A stretch of DNA of 64,000 nucleotides from Pseudophaeobacter sp965641885 (GTDB taxonomy: Bacteria; Pseudomonadota; Alphaproteobacteria; Rhodobacterales; Rhodobacteraceae): assembly GCA_965641885.1 (NCBI GenBank), contig OZ282574.1, positions 2,232,001-2,296,000 on the forward strand. Direction: 5' to 3'. The notes below the pieces were generated by a model. It saw only the letters and a program-made list of their open reading frames with translations. It was not told the origin of the DNA and did not search any database. Both the position numbers and the translations under genes were made by a program. Shown here in pieces: positions 24,437 through 33,597 of the stretch (positions are counted from its first letter, which is position 1; each line of letters starts with the position of its first letter).

Positions 24437-26935
24437 ATGGCACGTCTTTTTCACTGGCTCCTGCGGCTCGCGGCCACGCTGATTCTTTTGGTTGTCCTAG
24501 CCAGCGGCCTTTCCTACTATCTGGCATCGCGATCCCTGCCCGAATACGACAAGGAAATCAGCCTGCCTGGCCTCTCGGCTCCGGTAGAAATTATTCGCGA
24601 CAATGCCAATGTGCCACATATTTTTGGCAGCTATGGCGCCAGCGACGAAGACGTCTACTTTGGTCTTGGCTACGTGCATGCGCAGGATCGCCTGTGGCAA
24701 ATGGCGGTGATGCGGCGCACCGTACAGGGGCGTCTGTCCGAGGTCTTTGGCGCGCGGACTGTTGAGAGCGATATGCTGATCCGCAGGCTTGATCTTTACG
24801 GGCTGGCGCAACAATCCGTGTCGGCACAATCCCCCGAGACCCTGCAGTCGCTGCAGGCCTATGCCGCAGGCGTCAATGCCCGCATTCTGGAAATCAACAC
24901 CGACGCGCTGGGACGGGGTGCGCCGGAGATGTTTTTGTTCAACATGCCGATGGCGCCATGGCAGCCCGCTGACAGCATCGCGCTGACGAAACTGATGGCG
25001 TTGAAGTCGTCAAATCATTTGCAGGAAGAGGTGCTGCGGGCGCGCACCTCGCTGTCGCTGGGAGATCCTGACCGTCTAAAAGACATTTTGCCCGATGCCC
25101 CCGGGAAAGGCCTCGCCGCGCTGCCGGAATATGCCAGCTTGTTTCCCGGCCTGTTTCCCGGCCTGATTTCTGACCTGCCCCGCCATGCCAGCGCCTCTGC
25201 ACTGCCTGAAAACAGCCTGTTCCCCGTCTCGGCGCGCGGCTTTGGCGGCGCCTCCAATGCCTGGGCTGCGGCCTCCAACCGATCAGCAGCGGGTGGAACA
25301 CTTCTGGCGAATGACCCCCATGGTAACCTCACGGCGCCCGGCAGCTGGTATCTGGCCCGCATGGAGCTGGCCACCGGCGGCGTCATCGGCGGCACACTCC
25401 CCGGCATCCCGGCAATCCTGACCGGACGCTCCCAAGCGCTGGGCTGGGGCATTACGGCCTCCTATCTGGATGATCAGGATCTTTTCATCGAAAAGCTAAA
25501 TCCCGACAATCCGGAACAATATCTCAGCCCGCAGGGCTATCGGGACTTCATCGCCCGCCCTTCGATCATCAAGATCAAGGACGCCGCCCCGGTCACTCTG
25601 AGCCTGCGCTGGAGCGAGAACGGCCCCGTCTTGCCCGGATCGCTCTTTGGCCTTGCCGCTATAACGCCTCCGGGCCACGTGGTGAGCCTTGGCTGGACAG
25701 CTCTGGATCCGCAAGACACCTCGCTTACTGCCGCCATTGGGCTGATGCGCAGCGCAACTGTTGCCGAAGCCATGACCGCTGCCAAAGACTATATAGCCCC
25801 GGCGCAGAACCTGATCCTGGCAGACAAAAAGACCATCGCCCAGAAAACCATCGGTGCCTTTCCCGCCCGCGATGCCCGCCATAACAGCAAAGGGCGGCTT
25901 CCCAGTCAGGGCTGGCAGCGGGAGAACCGTTGGATGGGGCGCGCGCCCTATGCGGCCAATCCCGAGTTCGTCAGCCCCCGCGGTGGCATTCTTGGCAATA
26001 CCAACAACAAGGTTCTGGAGCGCCCCTTTCCCAACCATGTGTCCTATGTGTGGGGAGACACCCAACGGATCAATCGCTGGCGCCGCCTGATGCAGAGCCG
26101 CGAAGTCCATACCCGCGACAGTTTTATTGAGGCCCAGCTGGATACGGTCTCTTACACCGCGCGCGCGCTGCTGCCGCTGATTGGTGCTGACCTTTGGTTT
26201 ACCGGTGAGACCGCCGAAGAGGGCAGCCGGAAGCGGCAACGACAAATTGCGCTGTCGCTCCTGTCAGAGTGGAATGGCGAGATGAATGAACATCTGCCGG
26301 AACCTCTGCTCTATGCGACCTGGCTGCGGGCTTTGCAAAAGCGCCTGATCTCAGATGAGCTGGGCCCTCTGGCAAGTGAGTTCACCCAGGTTGATCCGCT
26401 GTTCATAGAACGGGTCTACCGGGATGTTGACGGTGCCAGCAGTTGGTGTGACGTGCGCCAGAGTGCGCCAAGAGAGACTTGCACCGACATGTCCCGCCTG
26501 GCGCTTGATGATGCGCTGATCTGGATCGAAGAACGCTATGGCAGGGCGCTGGAATCCCTGCGCTGGGGAGACGCGCATCAGGCCACTCATGATCATGAGG
26601 TGCTGGGAAATGTCCCTTTGCTGCGGTTCTTTGTGAACATCCGCCAGTCGACCAGTGGCGGCGACAACACGCTGCAACGGGGGCTGACCTCTGGCACAGA
26701 CCCCAATCCGTTTCAGAACATCCATGCCGCCGGCTATCGCGGTGTCTATGACTTTGCCGATCCAGACAGCTCATTGTTCATTCTGGCCACCGGGCAGTCA
26801 GGGCATTTCCTGTCGCGCTACTATGACGATATGGCCCAGCTGTGGCGCCGCGGGGAATACATCCCAATGTCGCTTGATGAAGACCTGGCCCGCGCCGCCG
26901 CCGTTGGCGTCACAACCATCCTGCCGGGAAACTAG
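24437..26935 (+). CDS. penicillin acylase (Ntn-hydrolase) family protein
   Basis: An 832-residue Ntn-hydrolase precursor. An N-terminal hydrophobic segment (WLLRLAATLILLVVLASGLSY) exports or anchors it. The catalytic serine after self-cleavage is expected at about residue 273 in GGASNAWAAAS, with LLANDPHG shortly after and GVTIPGIP-like GTLPGIPAILTGR. Such enzymes cleave amide side chains, for example of penicillins or acyl-homoserine lactones; which one is unknown. A 12-bp in-frame duplication (25141-25164) gives LFPGLFPGL in the spacer. ATG 24437 is preferred over TTG 24434. It is followed 6 bp later by the antiporter gene. Confidence 0.88.
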   Translation: MARLFHWLLRLAATLILLVVLASGLSYYLASRSLPEYDKEISLPGLSAPVEIIRDNANVPHIFGSYGASDEDVYFGLGYVHAQDRLWQMAVMRRTVQGRLSEVFGARTVESDMLIRRLDLYGLAQQSVSAQSPETLQSLQAYAAGVNARILEINTDALGRGAPEMFLFNMPMAPWQPADSIALTKLMALKSSNHLQEEVLRARTSLSLGDPDRLKDILPDAPGKGLAALPEYASLFPGLFPGLISDLPRHASASALPENSLFPVSARGFGGASNAWAAASNRSAAGGTLLANDPHGNLTAPGSWYLARMELATGGVIGGTLPGIPAILTGRSQALGWGITASYLDDQDLFIEKLNPDNPEQYLSPQGYRDFIARPSIIKIKDAAPVTLSLRWSENGPVLPGSLFGLAAITPPGHVVSLGWTALDPQDTSLTAAIGLMRSATVAEAMTAAKDYIAPAQNLILADKKTIAQKTIGAFPARDARHNSKGRLPSQGWQRENRWMGRAPYAANPEFVSPRGGILGNTNNKVLERPFPNHVSYVWGDTQRINRWRRLMQSREVHTRDSFIEAQLDTVSYTARALLPLIGADLWFTGETAEEGSRKRQRQIALSLLSEWNGEMNEHLPEPLLYATWLRALQKRLISDELGPLASEFTQVDPLFIERVYRDVDGASSWCDVRQSAPRETCTDMSRLALDDALIWIEERYGRALESLRWGDAHQATHDHEVLGNVPLLRFFVNIRQSTSGGDNTLQRGLTSGTDPNPFQNIHAAGYRGVYDFADPDSSLFILATGQSGHFLSRYYDDMAQLWRRGEYIPMSLDEDLARAAAVGVTTILPGN

Positions 26936-26941
26936 GATCTC

Positions 26942-28117
26942 ATGTCTGATATTGCCACGCTGCTGATTGTTCTGGGGCTGTTGTTCTTTGTCGGGCTGGC
27001 AGCCGACCGGATCGGACGCCAGTTGCGCCTGCCGCGTGTCACGCTGCTGCTGGGCTTTGGGCTGGTTGTCGGGCAACCCGGGTTTGATCTGCTGCCAACG
27101 GCCCTTAGTGATCTTTATCCGGTGGTCACGATCGTGGCCCTGAGCGCCGTCGCCGTGCTGCTTGGCAGCTCTCTGTCGCTGGAGAACCTGCGCAAACACG
27201 GCCGCATTGTGATAGTGGTATCGCTCTCGGTGGTGCTGATTACCCAGGCGGTCGTGACCATCGGTCTGTGGGGCTTTGGCTTACCTTTTGCGCTTGCCCT
27301 CCTTCTGGGAGCCCTGGCCACCGCGACGGATCCTGCAGCAACCTATGATGTCATCGACCAGTCGGGGGTGGACAATGGATTTACCCGCCGCCTCAAGGGC
27401 CTGGTGGCAATCGACGACGCATGGGGGCTGCTGGCCTTTAGCATATCGATGCTGGTTTTGCGGCTTTTCACGGACAGCGGTGGCGCGGCGTCACCGCTGT
27501 CAAGTGCAGGCTTTGAACTCGCGGGCTCCATCGCCCTAGGGGTCGCGATTGGCTGGCCGGGGGCCATCCTGATCGGGCGGTTTTCCGATGGCGAGCCATT
27601 GCGTATCGAGGCCCTGGGTCTGATCTTTCTCACCGCCGGGCTGTCGCTGCTGCTGGGGCTGTCATACCTGATCGCCGGGATGACCGTGGGAGCGGTGATC
27701 GTCAATCACACCCGACATCACAGCCGCGCCTTTGAAGAGGTCCGCAGCTTTGAGTGGCCCTTTCTGATTGTGTTCTTCGTGCTGGCCGGGGCCTCGCTTG
27801 ACGCACAAGCGCTGGCGCTGGCTGGCGGCGCAGGCATTGCCTATGCCGTCTTTCGTGTTCTGGGACGTATTCTGGGAGGCTGGCTCGGCGGTGCCCTGTC
27901 CAATGCCCCCAGGGCAGAGCGCAGGCTTTATGGCGCGGCAATGCTACCTCAGGCCGGGGTCGCCATCGGGATGGCGCTGGCCGCTGCGGAACAGTTTCCC
28001 GCCTATGCGAGCCAGATCACGGCACTGGCCATTGGCACCACCGCAGGATTTGAACTTATTGGACCCGTCATCACAGCTGTGGTGGTGTCCAAACAAAAAG
28101 CCGCTGACAAGGGCTAA
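26942..28117 (+). CDS. cation/proton antiporter (CPA family)
   Basis: A 391-residue membrane protein with about twelve helices. It shows the Nhx/Kef-type features LLLGFGLVVGQPGFDLLP near residue 40, LLGALATATDPAATYDVIDQSG near 125 (ion-binding Asp pair region) and LVAIDDAWGLLAF. It lacks the C-terminal TrkA-N domain of Kef proteins. It would exchange Na+ or K+ for H+. The gene begins 6 bp after the penicillin-acylase-like gene, so they likely share a transcript. Confidence 0.87.
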   Translation: MSDIATLLIVLGLLFFVGLAADRIGRQLRLPRVTLLLGFGLVVGQPGFDLLPTALSDLYPVVTIVALSAVAVLLGSSLSLENLRKHGRIVIVVSLSVVLITQAVVTIGLWGFGLPFALALLLGALATATDPAATYDVIDQSGVDNGFTRRLKGLVAIDDAWGLLAFSISMLVLRLFTDSGGAASPLSSAGFELAGSIALGVAIGWPGAILIGRFSDGEPLRIEALGLIFLTAGLSLLLGLSYLIAGMTVGAVIVNHTRHHSRAFEEVRSFEWPFLIVFFVLAGASLDAQALALAGGAGIAYAVFRVLGRILGGWLGGALSNAPRAERRLYGAAMLPQAGVAIGMALAAAEQFPAYASQITALAIGTTAGFELIGPVITAVVVSKQKAADKG

Positions 28118-28128
28118 CCCCCAAATCG

Positions 28129-28166
28129 AAAAAGGGCGCAAGACAAATAGCCCTGCGCCCTTTTTT
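28129..28166. terminator. bidirectional rho-independent terminator
   Basis: Stem AAAAAGGGCGCA (28129-28140) with TGCGCCCTTTTT (28154-28165), loop of 13 nt. A/T tracts on both sides make it work for the antiporter (plus) and hflX (minus) transcripts. Confidence 0.9.
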
Positions 28167-28192
28167 CTATGGATCAGAAGAACCTCGGGATC

Positions 28193-29467
28193 TCAAAGCG
28201 CGTTAAACTGCGCCTTTTGCTTTTCCGTCCAGCGCACCGTCAAAACAAAGCCTTCGTCGCTCTGCTCTTCGCTCAACACAATGTCCTGCCGGAACAACCA
28301 GGCGCGTTCCTTACCCTGGGCATAGGTGAGGGTGAACTCCTCTTCGTGGCGCACACCCTCCAATTTGAGCGCCACATCTGCTAACAGCGCATCGATCCCC
28401 TCGCCCGTCACGGCCGAGATTGCATGGATCCCCTCCTCACGCGCGGCACGTTGACGGCGCGCCTCTTGCACATCCTCTGGCAGCAGGTCGAGCTTGTTCC
28501 AGACCTCTATCTGGGCCCGGTTTTCATCGACCCCCAGCGTAGAGAGAATGGCCGCAACATCATTGGCCTGGTTCTGGCTGTTCTCGTGACTGATGTCGCG
28601 GACATGCAAGATCACATCCGCCGCCAGCACCTCTTCAAGAGTCGCACGAAAGGCGGCCACCAGTTCGGTGGGCAGATCCGAGATGAATCCCACGGTATCG
28701 GAGAGAATAATCTCGGGGCCATCCGGCATCTCAACCCGGCGCATAGTGGGGTCAAGCGTGGCAAAAAGCATATCTTTTGCCATGACGTCCGCCCCGGTTA
28801 ACCGGTTGAAAAGCGTGGATTTCCCAGCATTAGTATAGCCAACAAGTGCGACAATCGGATAGGGAATTTTGGCCCGTGCCGCGCGGTGCAGCGTACGCGT
28901 TTTGACCACTTTGGCCAACTGGCGCCGCAGATTGACAAGCTGGTCATCAATGGCGCGTCTGTCCGCCTCGATCTGGGTTTCGCCGGGTCCGCCGACGAAA
29001 CCAAGACCACCACGCTGGCGTTCCAGGTGGGTCCAGGCCCTGACCAGACGGGTGCGCTGATAGCTGAGCGCCGCCATCTCAACCTGCAAGACCCCTTCAC
29101 GGGTGCGGGCCCGATCGGAAAAGATTTCCAGAATAAGACCGGTCCGGTCCAAAATCTTGACCTTCCAGGCCTTTTCCAGATTACGTTGCTGAACCGGCGA
29201 AACCGGACCATCAATCAAAACCAGATCAATCTCTTCATCGTGCAAAATGGTGTTGAGCTCTTCAATTTTACCAGAGCCAAACAGCATGCCTGCATGCGCC
29301 TTTGGCAGGCGCACAACGGTAGAGCCGATCACGTCAAGATCGGGCAAGGCCTCTGCTAACGCGACGCCTTCCGCCAAAGCGGGTTCAGCTGGGCGACGCC
29401 CATGATCTGATTTGATATCCGGATGTAGCACCCAGGCGCGGGTACGGATCCTGTCATGCTCCATCAA
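28193..29467 (-). CDS. hflX: GTPase HflX
   Basis: A 424-residue GTPase with the HflX N-terminal domain (MLFGSGKIEELN; VLIDGPVSPVQQRNLEKAWK) and a G domain: P-loop GYTNAGKSTLFNRLTGADV, G3 DTVGFISDLP, G4 NKLDLL. HflX acts on ribosomes, splitting or rescuing stalled ones under stress. Its start overlaps the hfq stop by 4 nt (29464-29467), the classic hfq-hflX order. Confidence 0.96.
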   Translation of the reverse strand: MMEHDRIRTRAWVLHPDIKSDHGRRPAEPALAEGVALAEALPDLDVIGSTVVRLPKAHAGMLFGSGKIEELNTILHDEEIDLVLIDGPVSPVQQRNLEKAWKVKILDRTGLILEIFSDRARTREGVLQVEMAALSYQRTRLVRAWTHLERQRGGLGFVGGPGETQIEADRRAIDDQLVNLRRQLAKVVKTRTLHRAARAKIPYPIVALVGYTNAGKSTLFNRLTGADVMAKDMLFATLDPTMRRVEMPDGPEIILSDTVGFISDLPTELVAAFRATLEEVLAADVILHVRDISHENSQNQANDVAAILSTLGVDENRAQIEVWNKLDLLPEDVQEARRQRAAREEGIHAISAVTGEGIDALLADVALKLEGVRHEEEFTLTYAQGKERAWLFRQDIVLSEEQSDEGFVLTVRWTEKQKAQFNAL

Positions 29468-29703
29468 GAGGCGTCTTCACCCTCATATAGGCTAATCGGC
29501 TGGGCCGGCATAATAGTCGAAATCGCGTGTTTGTAGACCAGTTGCGACTGGCCATCGCGGCGCAGCAGCACACAGAAGTTGTCAAACCAGGTGATCACAC
29601 CCTGTAGTTTGACTCCGTTAATCAAAAAAATCGTTACTGGTACTTTGGTTTTGCGAACGTGATTGAGGAATGCATCCTGCAAATTCTGTCTGTCCGAAGC
29701 CAT
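29464..29703 (-). CDS. hfq: RNA chaperone Hfq
   Basis: A 79-residue Hfq with the Sm1 motif (LQDAFLNHVRKTKVPVTIFL, then NGVKLQGVITWFDNFCVLLRR) and Sm2 motif (LVYKHAISTIMP). It forms a hexamer that pairs small RNAs with mRNAs. It lacks the long C-terminal tail of gamma-proteobacterial Hfq, as is usual in alphaproteobacteria. 133 bp separate it from trkH, enough for an own promoter, though none is clear. Confidence 0.98.
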   Translation of the reverse strand: MASDRQNLQDAFLNHVRKTKVPVTIFLINGVKLQGVITWFDNFCVLLRRDGQSQLVYKHAISTIMPAQPISLYEGEDAS

Positions 29704-29836
29704 TTTGTTTTCTCTCGCCTTTGTTCTTGCGGCGCGTTGCGGACCAATGCGCCATATTGTTTCCGACTATGGACCCAGTTTTTGACAGTTTCCAGCCGAA
29801 AAACACCCCATATCAGGTCAGGATCATCAGGGTTGC

Positions 29837-31372
29837 TTAACTGCGCCAGAAATTTGGCGACAAAAGTGCGATGATTGCGAGTGTCTCAAGCCGTCCCAAA
29901 ACCATCGCAAAGCACAAAATATACTTGGCTGCAGGCTGCAGCGTCGAGAGGACAATTGGCGCATTTCCGGCAATTTCCGTCAGCGGACCAGTTGTGGACA
30001 GCGCGGCGATCGCCAGGATCAAAGATTGTTCAAAATCGCTGCCGACAGCCGACAGCGCAATACTGATCAACGCCAGAGACAGAGCAAACAGCATAAAGAA
30101 AATCCAGGCAACAAAGGCACCGTTTCTTTGCAGTCGCCGGGTGCCGCGCCCCTCACCGCTGACCGACGAGGGGTGCACCAGACGCTCCATCTCGCGCATG
30201 CCATTGAGATAAAGCGCATAAACCCGCAGCAGTTTCACGCCCCCCGCCGTGGTGGCAACCCCGCCGCCAATCACCGAAAGCCCCAACAGGATCATCCCCG
30301 GCGTCTGCAGTCCTGACCATTGCCGCGTGGTTTCCCAATCGGCACTTTCAAATCCAGTGGTGGACAGAAAGGACATCACGGTAAAAAGGCCACCCCAAAA
30401 GGATTTAAGCGCCTGCTCCGCATCTCCCGGCGTGCCAACCTCAAAGGTTGCCAGCCAATGCCGCAGAAACAAGAGCAGGGGCATGCCAATAATGATCAGC
30501 AAACCGGTTCTGAACTCGGGATCCTTGTCCAATCTGCCAGAGCCAATTGTGACCGTATCATTGGAAAACGTCAGCCGGGACAGGGCAAAGAACATGAAGA
30601 GAAACATCACCATTTCGCCTGCGATCCCGCTTGAGGCATTCTCGACACCACCAACGGCCGAAATCCCAGAGGTCGCCAGCACAGACATGGCATGGCTCAG
30701 GCCTGTCAGCGGGGACTCTCCGGTGATCACCAACAAAATCCAAAGCATCAGTGTCAGGCCGCCGTAAACCGGAGCCAAAGTGCTGACGACCGCGATAAGT
30801 CGGCGTTTGGGGTCGGCCTCTTGCATCTGCGCCGGCGCCGCACTGCCGCCACCAGGAGCGCCACGCCCCGTGACCTCAAATCCGCCCAGCGACAGTGGCG
30901 CCAGAACCGCTGAGGCAGAGACCCACATCAAAAGCCCGCCAAGCCAGCCCACCATGGCACGCCACAGATGCACGCTTGGCGGCAGCCGACCCGGATCAGC
31001 ATAGATATCCGCGCCGGTGGTTGTCACCGCGCTCACCATATCGAAATAGGCGTTGAGAAAGCTGGTGTTGCCCAGGGCATCATGCACTGGCACTGCAAGA
31101 AAAAGCGGCAAAACCACAAAGGTCGCCAAAAGCGACAACAGCTGGCCAGGCATCCCATAGCGCGGCACCCGGTTGCCAAGCGACAGACCGGCCAGGGCCA
31201 CCATAAACAGACCTAAAATTCCGGTATAGAAAAAGGCGCGCGAGGTGGGGTGGTCGTTCAGCACCAGCGCATGCACCGCCGGGATCCACATTGCCAGAGA
31301 GGCTATGCTGCAGATCAGCAGGAACAAAGGCAGTCTCAACAACCCTCTGGGCTTTTTATTCCGGCGTGCCAT
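29837..31372 (-). CDS. trkH: TrkH family potassium uptake protein
   Basis: A 511-residue membrane protein, the K+-translocating subunit of the Trk system. Pore-loop segments are seen in SAVTTTGADIYAD, SVLATSGISAVGGVE, SFLSTTGFESADWE and ALSTTGPLTEIAGNAP. It pairs with TrkA, encoded one base upstream (trkA stop at 31374). Trk systems take up K+ in response to osmotic and energy state. Confidence 0.95.
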   Translation of the reverse strand: MARRNKKPRGLLRLPLFLLICSIASLAMWIPAVHALVLNDHPTSRAFFYTGILGLFMVALAGLSLGNRVPRYGMPGQLLSLLATFVVLPLFLAVPVHDALGNTSFLNAYFDMVSAVTTTGADIYADPGRLPPSVHLWRAMVGWLGGLLMWVSASAVLAPLSLGGFEVTGRGAPGGGSAAPAQMQEADPKRRLIAVVSTLAPVYGGLTLMLWILLVITGESPLTGLSHAMSVLATSGISAVGGVENASSGIAGEMVMFLFMFFALSRLTFSNDTVTIGSGRLDKDPEFRTGLLIIIGMPLLLFLRHWLATFEVGTPGDAEQALKSFWGGLFTVMSFLSTTGFESADWETTRQWSGLQTPGMILLGLSVIGGGVATTAGGVKLLRVYALYLNGMREMERLVHPSSVSGEGRGTRRLQRNGAFVAWIFFMLFALSLALISIALSAVGSDFEQSLILAIAALSTTGPLTEIAGNAPIVLSTLQPAAKYILCFAMVLGRLETLAIIALLSPNFWRS

Positions 31373-31373
31373 T

Positions 31374-32750
31374 CTAAAAGTAGTCGATTGAGACCTGCAT
31401 CAAACGCTCCACCTCGGGCACGTCATCCGCCATGGCAAAGAGTGCGATCACATCGCCCTCCTCAATCCTGAGACCCCCTGTTGGGCGCAGCACCTCGCCT
31501 CCCTTGCGCACAGCTCCGACCAAAACGCCTTCGGGAAAATCAATCTCCCGGATCGTCTGCCCGGCCATCGGCGAGGTTCCCATGACCTCTGCCTCAATCA
31601 CCTCAGCCTCGGCATCGCCAATACTATAGACCTGCCGGACCCGCCCATATCGGATGTGGCGCAGGATAGAGCTCACGGTTGTTGCGCGCGGATTGATAAA
31701 GGCATCAATGCCAAGCGGCGACATCAGCGGCAGCAATGTCGGGTCGTTAATCAGGGCGATGACAAAAGGGCACCCCTCGGCCTTGGCGCGCACGGCAGCA
31801 AGCATATTTGTCTTGTCGTCGTCCGTCACCGCCAGCATTGCATCGGCTCGGTCAATCCCGGCCTCGATCATCAGGGCCCGGTCCAGACCATCGCCGTTGA
31901 GCACAATAGTCCGTTCCAGGGCTTCAGCGGCGTGTTCGGCGCATTTCCGGCTCTTTTCGATCATCTTGGCCCGGATGCGACTGGTGCCGCTCTCCAGCGC
32001 CTTGGCCACCTCTAGTCCGACGTTGCCACCGCCGACGATGACCACCCTGTCCTGACGCTTTTCGACCTTGCCAAAAACTTCGATGGTTCGGGTCACATCA
32101 TCCGCATGCGCAAAGACATAACAGCTATCGCCAATGAACAGCTGATCACCAGGTTCCGGCGCAAACAGAGTGCCCTCACGGCGCACCCCAACCACGATGG
32201 CCCGCAGGGTCGAAAACAGATCTGTCAGCTGACGCAGGGGCGTGTTGACCACCGGACAGTCTTCATCAATCTGAATGCCCAGCAGCTGGGCCTTACCGTC
32301 CATAAAGATTTCAGTGTCAAAAGCCGCCGGTGCAGAAAGACGCTGCATCGCGGCGGCCGCCACTTCACGTTCAGGACTGATAACCACATCAATGGGCAGA
32401 TGCTCGCGCCGGTAGAGATCAGAGTAAATCGCCGTGAGATAACTGCGTGCCCTGAGACGGGCAATCTTGCGCTGCACCGAAAAGACAGAATGGGCCACCT
32501 GGCAGGTGACCATATTGACCTCATCCGAATGGGTGGCGGCAATGATCATATCGGCGTCACGCGCCCCTGCCCGCTCCAACACGTCGGGATAGGAGGCAAA
32601 TCCGGTAACCCCCTGCACATCGAGCGTATCTGTCGCGCGGCGCACCAGTGCGGGGTTGTTATCGACCACAGTTACGTCGTTGTGTTCACCAGAGAGGTGG
32701 CGTGCGATTTGCCAGCCGACCTGGCCCGCGCCACAGATAATAACTTTCAT
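31374..32750 (-). CDS. trkA: Trk system potassium uptake protein TrkA
   Basis: A 458-residue cytoplasmic regulator with two RCK units. Each has a Rossmann NAD site: IICGAGQVGWQIARHLSGE at the N-terminus and VVIVGGGNVGLEVAKALE near residue 235, each followed by a TrkA-C domain. It gates TrkH by binding nucleotides. In many Roseobacters trkA follows ntrX; here a plus-strand lipoprotein gene lies between. Confidence 0.96.
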   Translation of the reverse strand: MKVIICGAGQVGWQIARHLSGEHNDVTVVDNNPALVRRATDTLDVQGVTGFASYPDVLERAGARDADMIIAATHSDEVNMVTCQVAHSVFSVQRKIARLRARSYLTAIYSDLYRREHLPIDVVISPEREVAAAAMQRLSAPAAFDTEIFMDGKAQLLGIQIDEDCPVVNTPLRQLTDLFSTLRAIVVGVRREGTLFAPEPGDQLFIGDSCYVFAHADDVTRTIEVFGKVEKRQDRVVIVGGGNVGLEVAKALESGTSRIRAKMIEKSRKCAEHAAEALERTIVLNGDGLDRALMIEAGIDRADAMLAVTDDDKTNMLAAVRAKAEGCPFVIALINDPTLLPLMSPLGIDAFINPRATTVSSILRHIRYGRVRQVYSIGDAEAEVIEAEVMGTSPMAGQTIREIDFPEGVLVGAVRKGGEVLRPTGGLRIEEGDVIALFAMADDVPEVERLMQVSIDYF

Positions 32751-32865
32751 GCGACTGTCCCTTGGGCGCTATTGTGGGGCGCCATTTTGCCAGATTTGAA
32801 TGACAGAAGCCGCCGGGGCGGTCAAATCAATTGTACCTCTTACCAGAATGCGGCAGAGTTTATCC

Positions 32866-33363
32866 ATGTTTAACCCCAATAGAATCATTTCTTTTTCCAT
32901 TGTTTTGCTTGGACTTGCCTCCTGCGGACCCCTGCCTGTCTATTACAGTGCAACCCGTGATCAGGCCCATACCAACAGCGATACCCTCGCCTGCCAGGTC
33001 AAAGCCCTGAACGAGGCACCTGTCGCCAATGAGATACGGCACCGTGCGCCGAGCTACTATCCCGGTACGCGGCACTGCTCCCAGGGTAATTGTTGGTCCC
33101 GGCCCGGCTATTGGGTCGACGGCGGCTCTTACACGGTGGATCTGAACCAGGGGTTGCGCAGCCGTGTTGAGCAAAGCTGCATGGCGCAAAAAGGCTATAG
33201 CCGGGTTGAGCTGCCACGGTGCACAAAAGAGCAAGCCGCCGCGCTGCAGTCGGGTTCTGCGCAGAGCGCGCAATCCTCAGGCCTTTCCAAAAACGGCCTC
33301 TCTGAAAACGCCTGTGCGCTGCGCCAAAAAGACGGCACCACTGTCATTTTGCCAAGGCTCTGA
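32866..33363 (+). CDS. Cys-rich lipoprotein of unknown function
   Basis: A 165-residue predicted lipoprotein. The N-terminus MFNPNRIISFSIVLLGLASC carries a signal peptide with lipobox LASC (Cys20). The mature part has a Tyr/Gly/Pro-rich segment (HRAPSYYPGTRHCSQGNCW, RPGYWVDGGSYTVDLN) and further cysteines, an even pattern that suggests disulfides in the envelope. No family recognised. ATG 32866 is chosen from the signal peptide; ATGs at 32800 and 32848 are in frame. It lies alone between trkA and ntrX, which run on the other strand. Confidence 0.7.
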   Translation: MFNPNRIISFSIVLLGLASCGPLPVYYSATRDQAHTNSDTLACQVKALNEAPVANEIRHRAPSYYPGTRHCSQGNCWSRPGYWVDGGSYTVDLNQGLRSRVEQSCMAQKGYSRVELPRCTKEQAAALQSGSAQSAQSSGLSKNGLSENACALRQKDGTTVILPRL

Positions 33364-33378
33364 TCAGCGCCTCACAGT

Positions 33379-33420
33379 CCTGCCATATCCGGCCTGCCAT
33401 ATCCGGCCTGCCATATCCGG
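33379..33420 (+). repeat. 14-bp perfect tandem repeat, three copies
   Basis: CCTGCCATATCCGG occurs three times without a break (33379-33392, 33393-33406, 33407-33420), just after the lipoprotein stop codon. The rest of 33364-33572 is C-rich with no gene seen. Confidence 0.95.
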
Positions 33421-33572
33421 TTCCGCTTCACCAAAATGAGTTTGGCGCAGCAGTCACATCTGTCTCCAAAAGACAGCCCGTGGCCGATACCCGGCAGGAG
33501 CGCCAGCTGAAACACGCCCCGGCCGAAACACCCCGGATCCCCCCCCCCGGCTGAAACACAACTGGCGAGGAG

Positions 33573-33597
33573 GGTCTGACGCCGAAAGCGTCAGACC
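33573..33597 (-). terminator. hairpin over the ntrX stop codon
   Basis: Perfect 10-bp stem GGTCTGACGC (33573-33582) and GCGTCAGACC (33588-33597) with loop CGAAA. The ntrX stop codon TGA lies inside the stem. No T run follows on the minus strand, so it may be a transcript-end stabiliser rather than a strict terminator. Confidence 0.5.
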
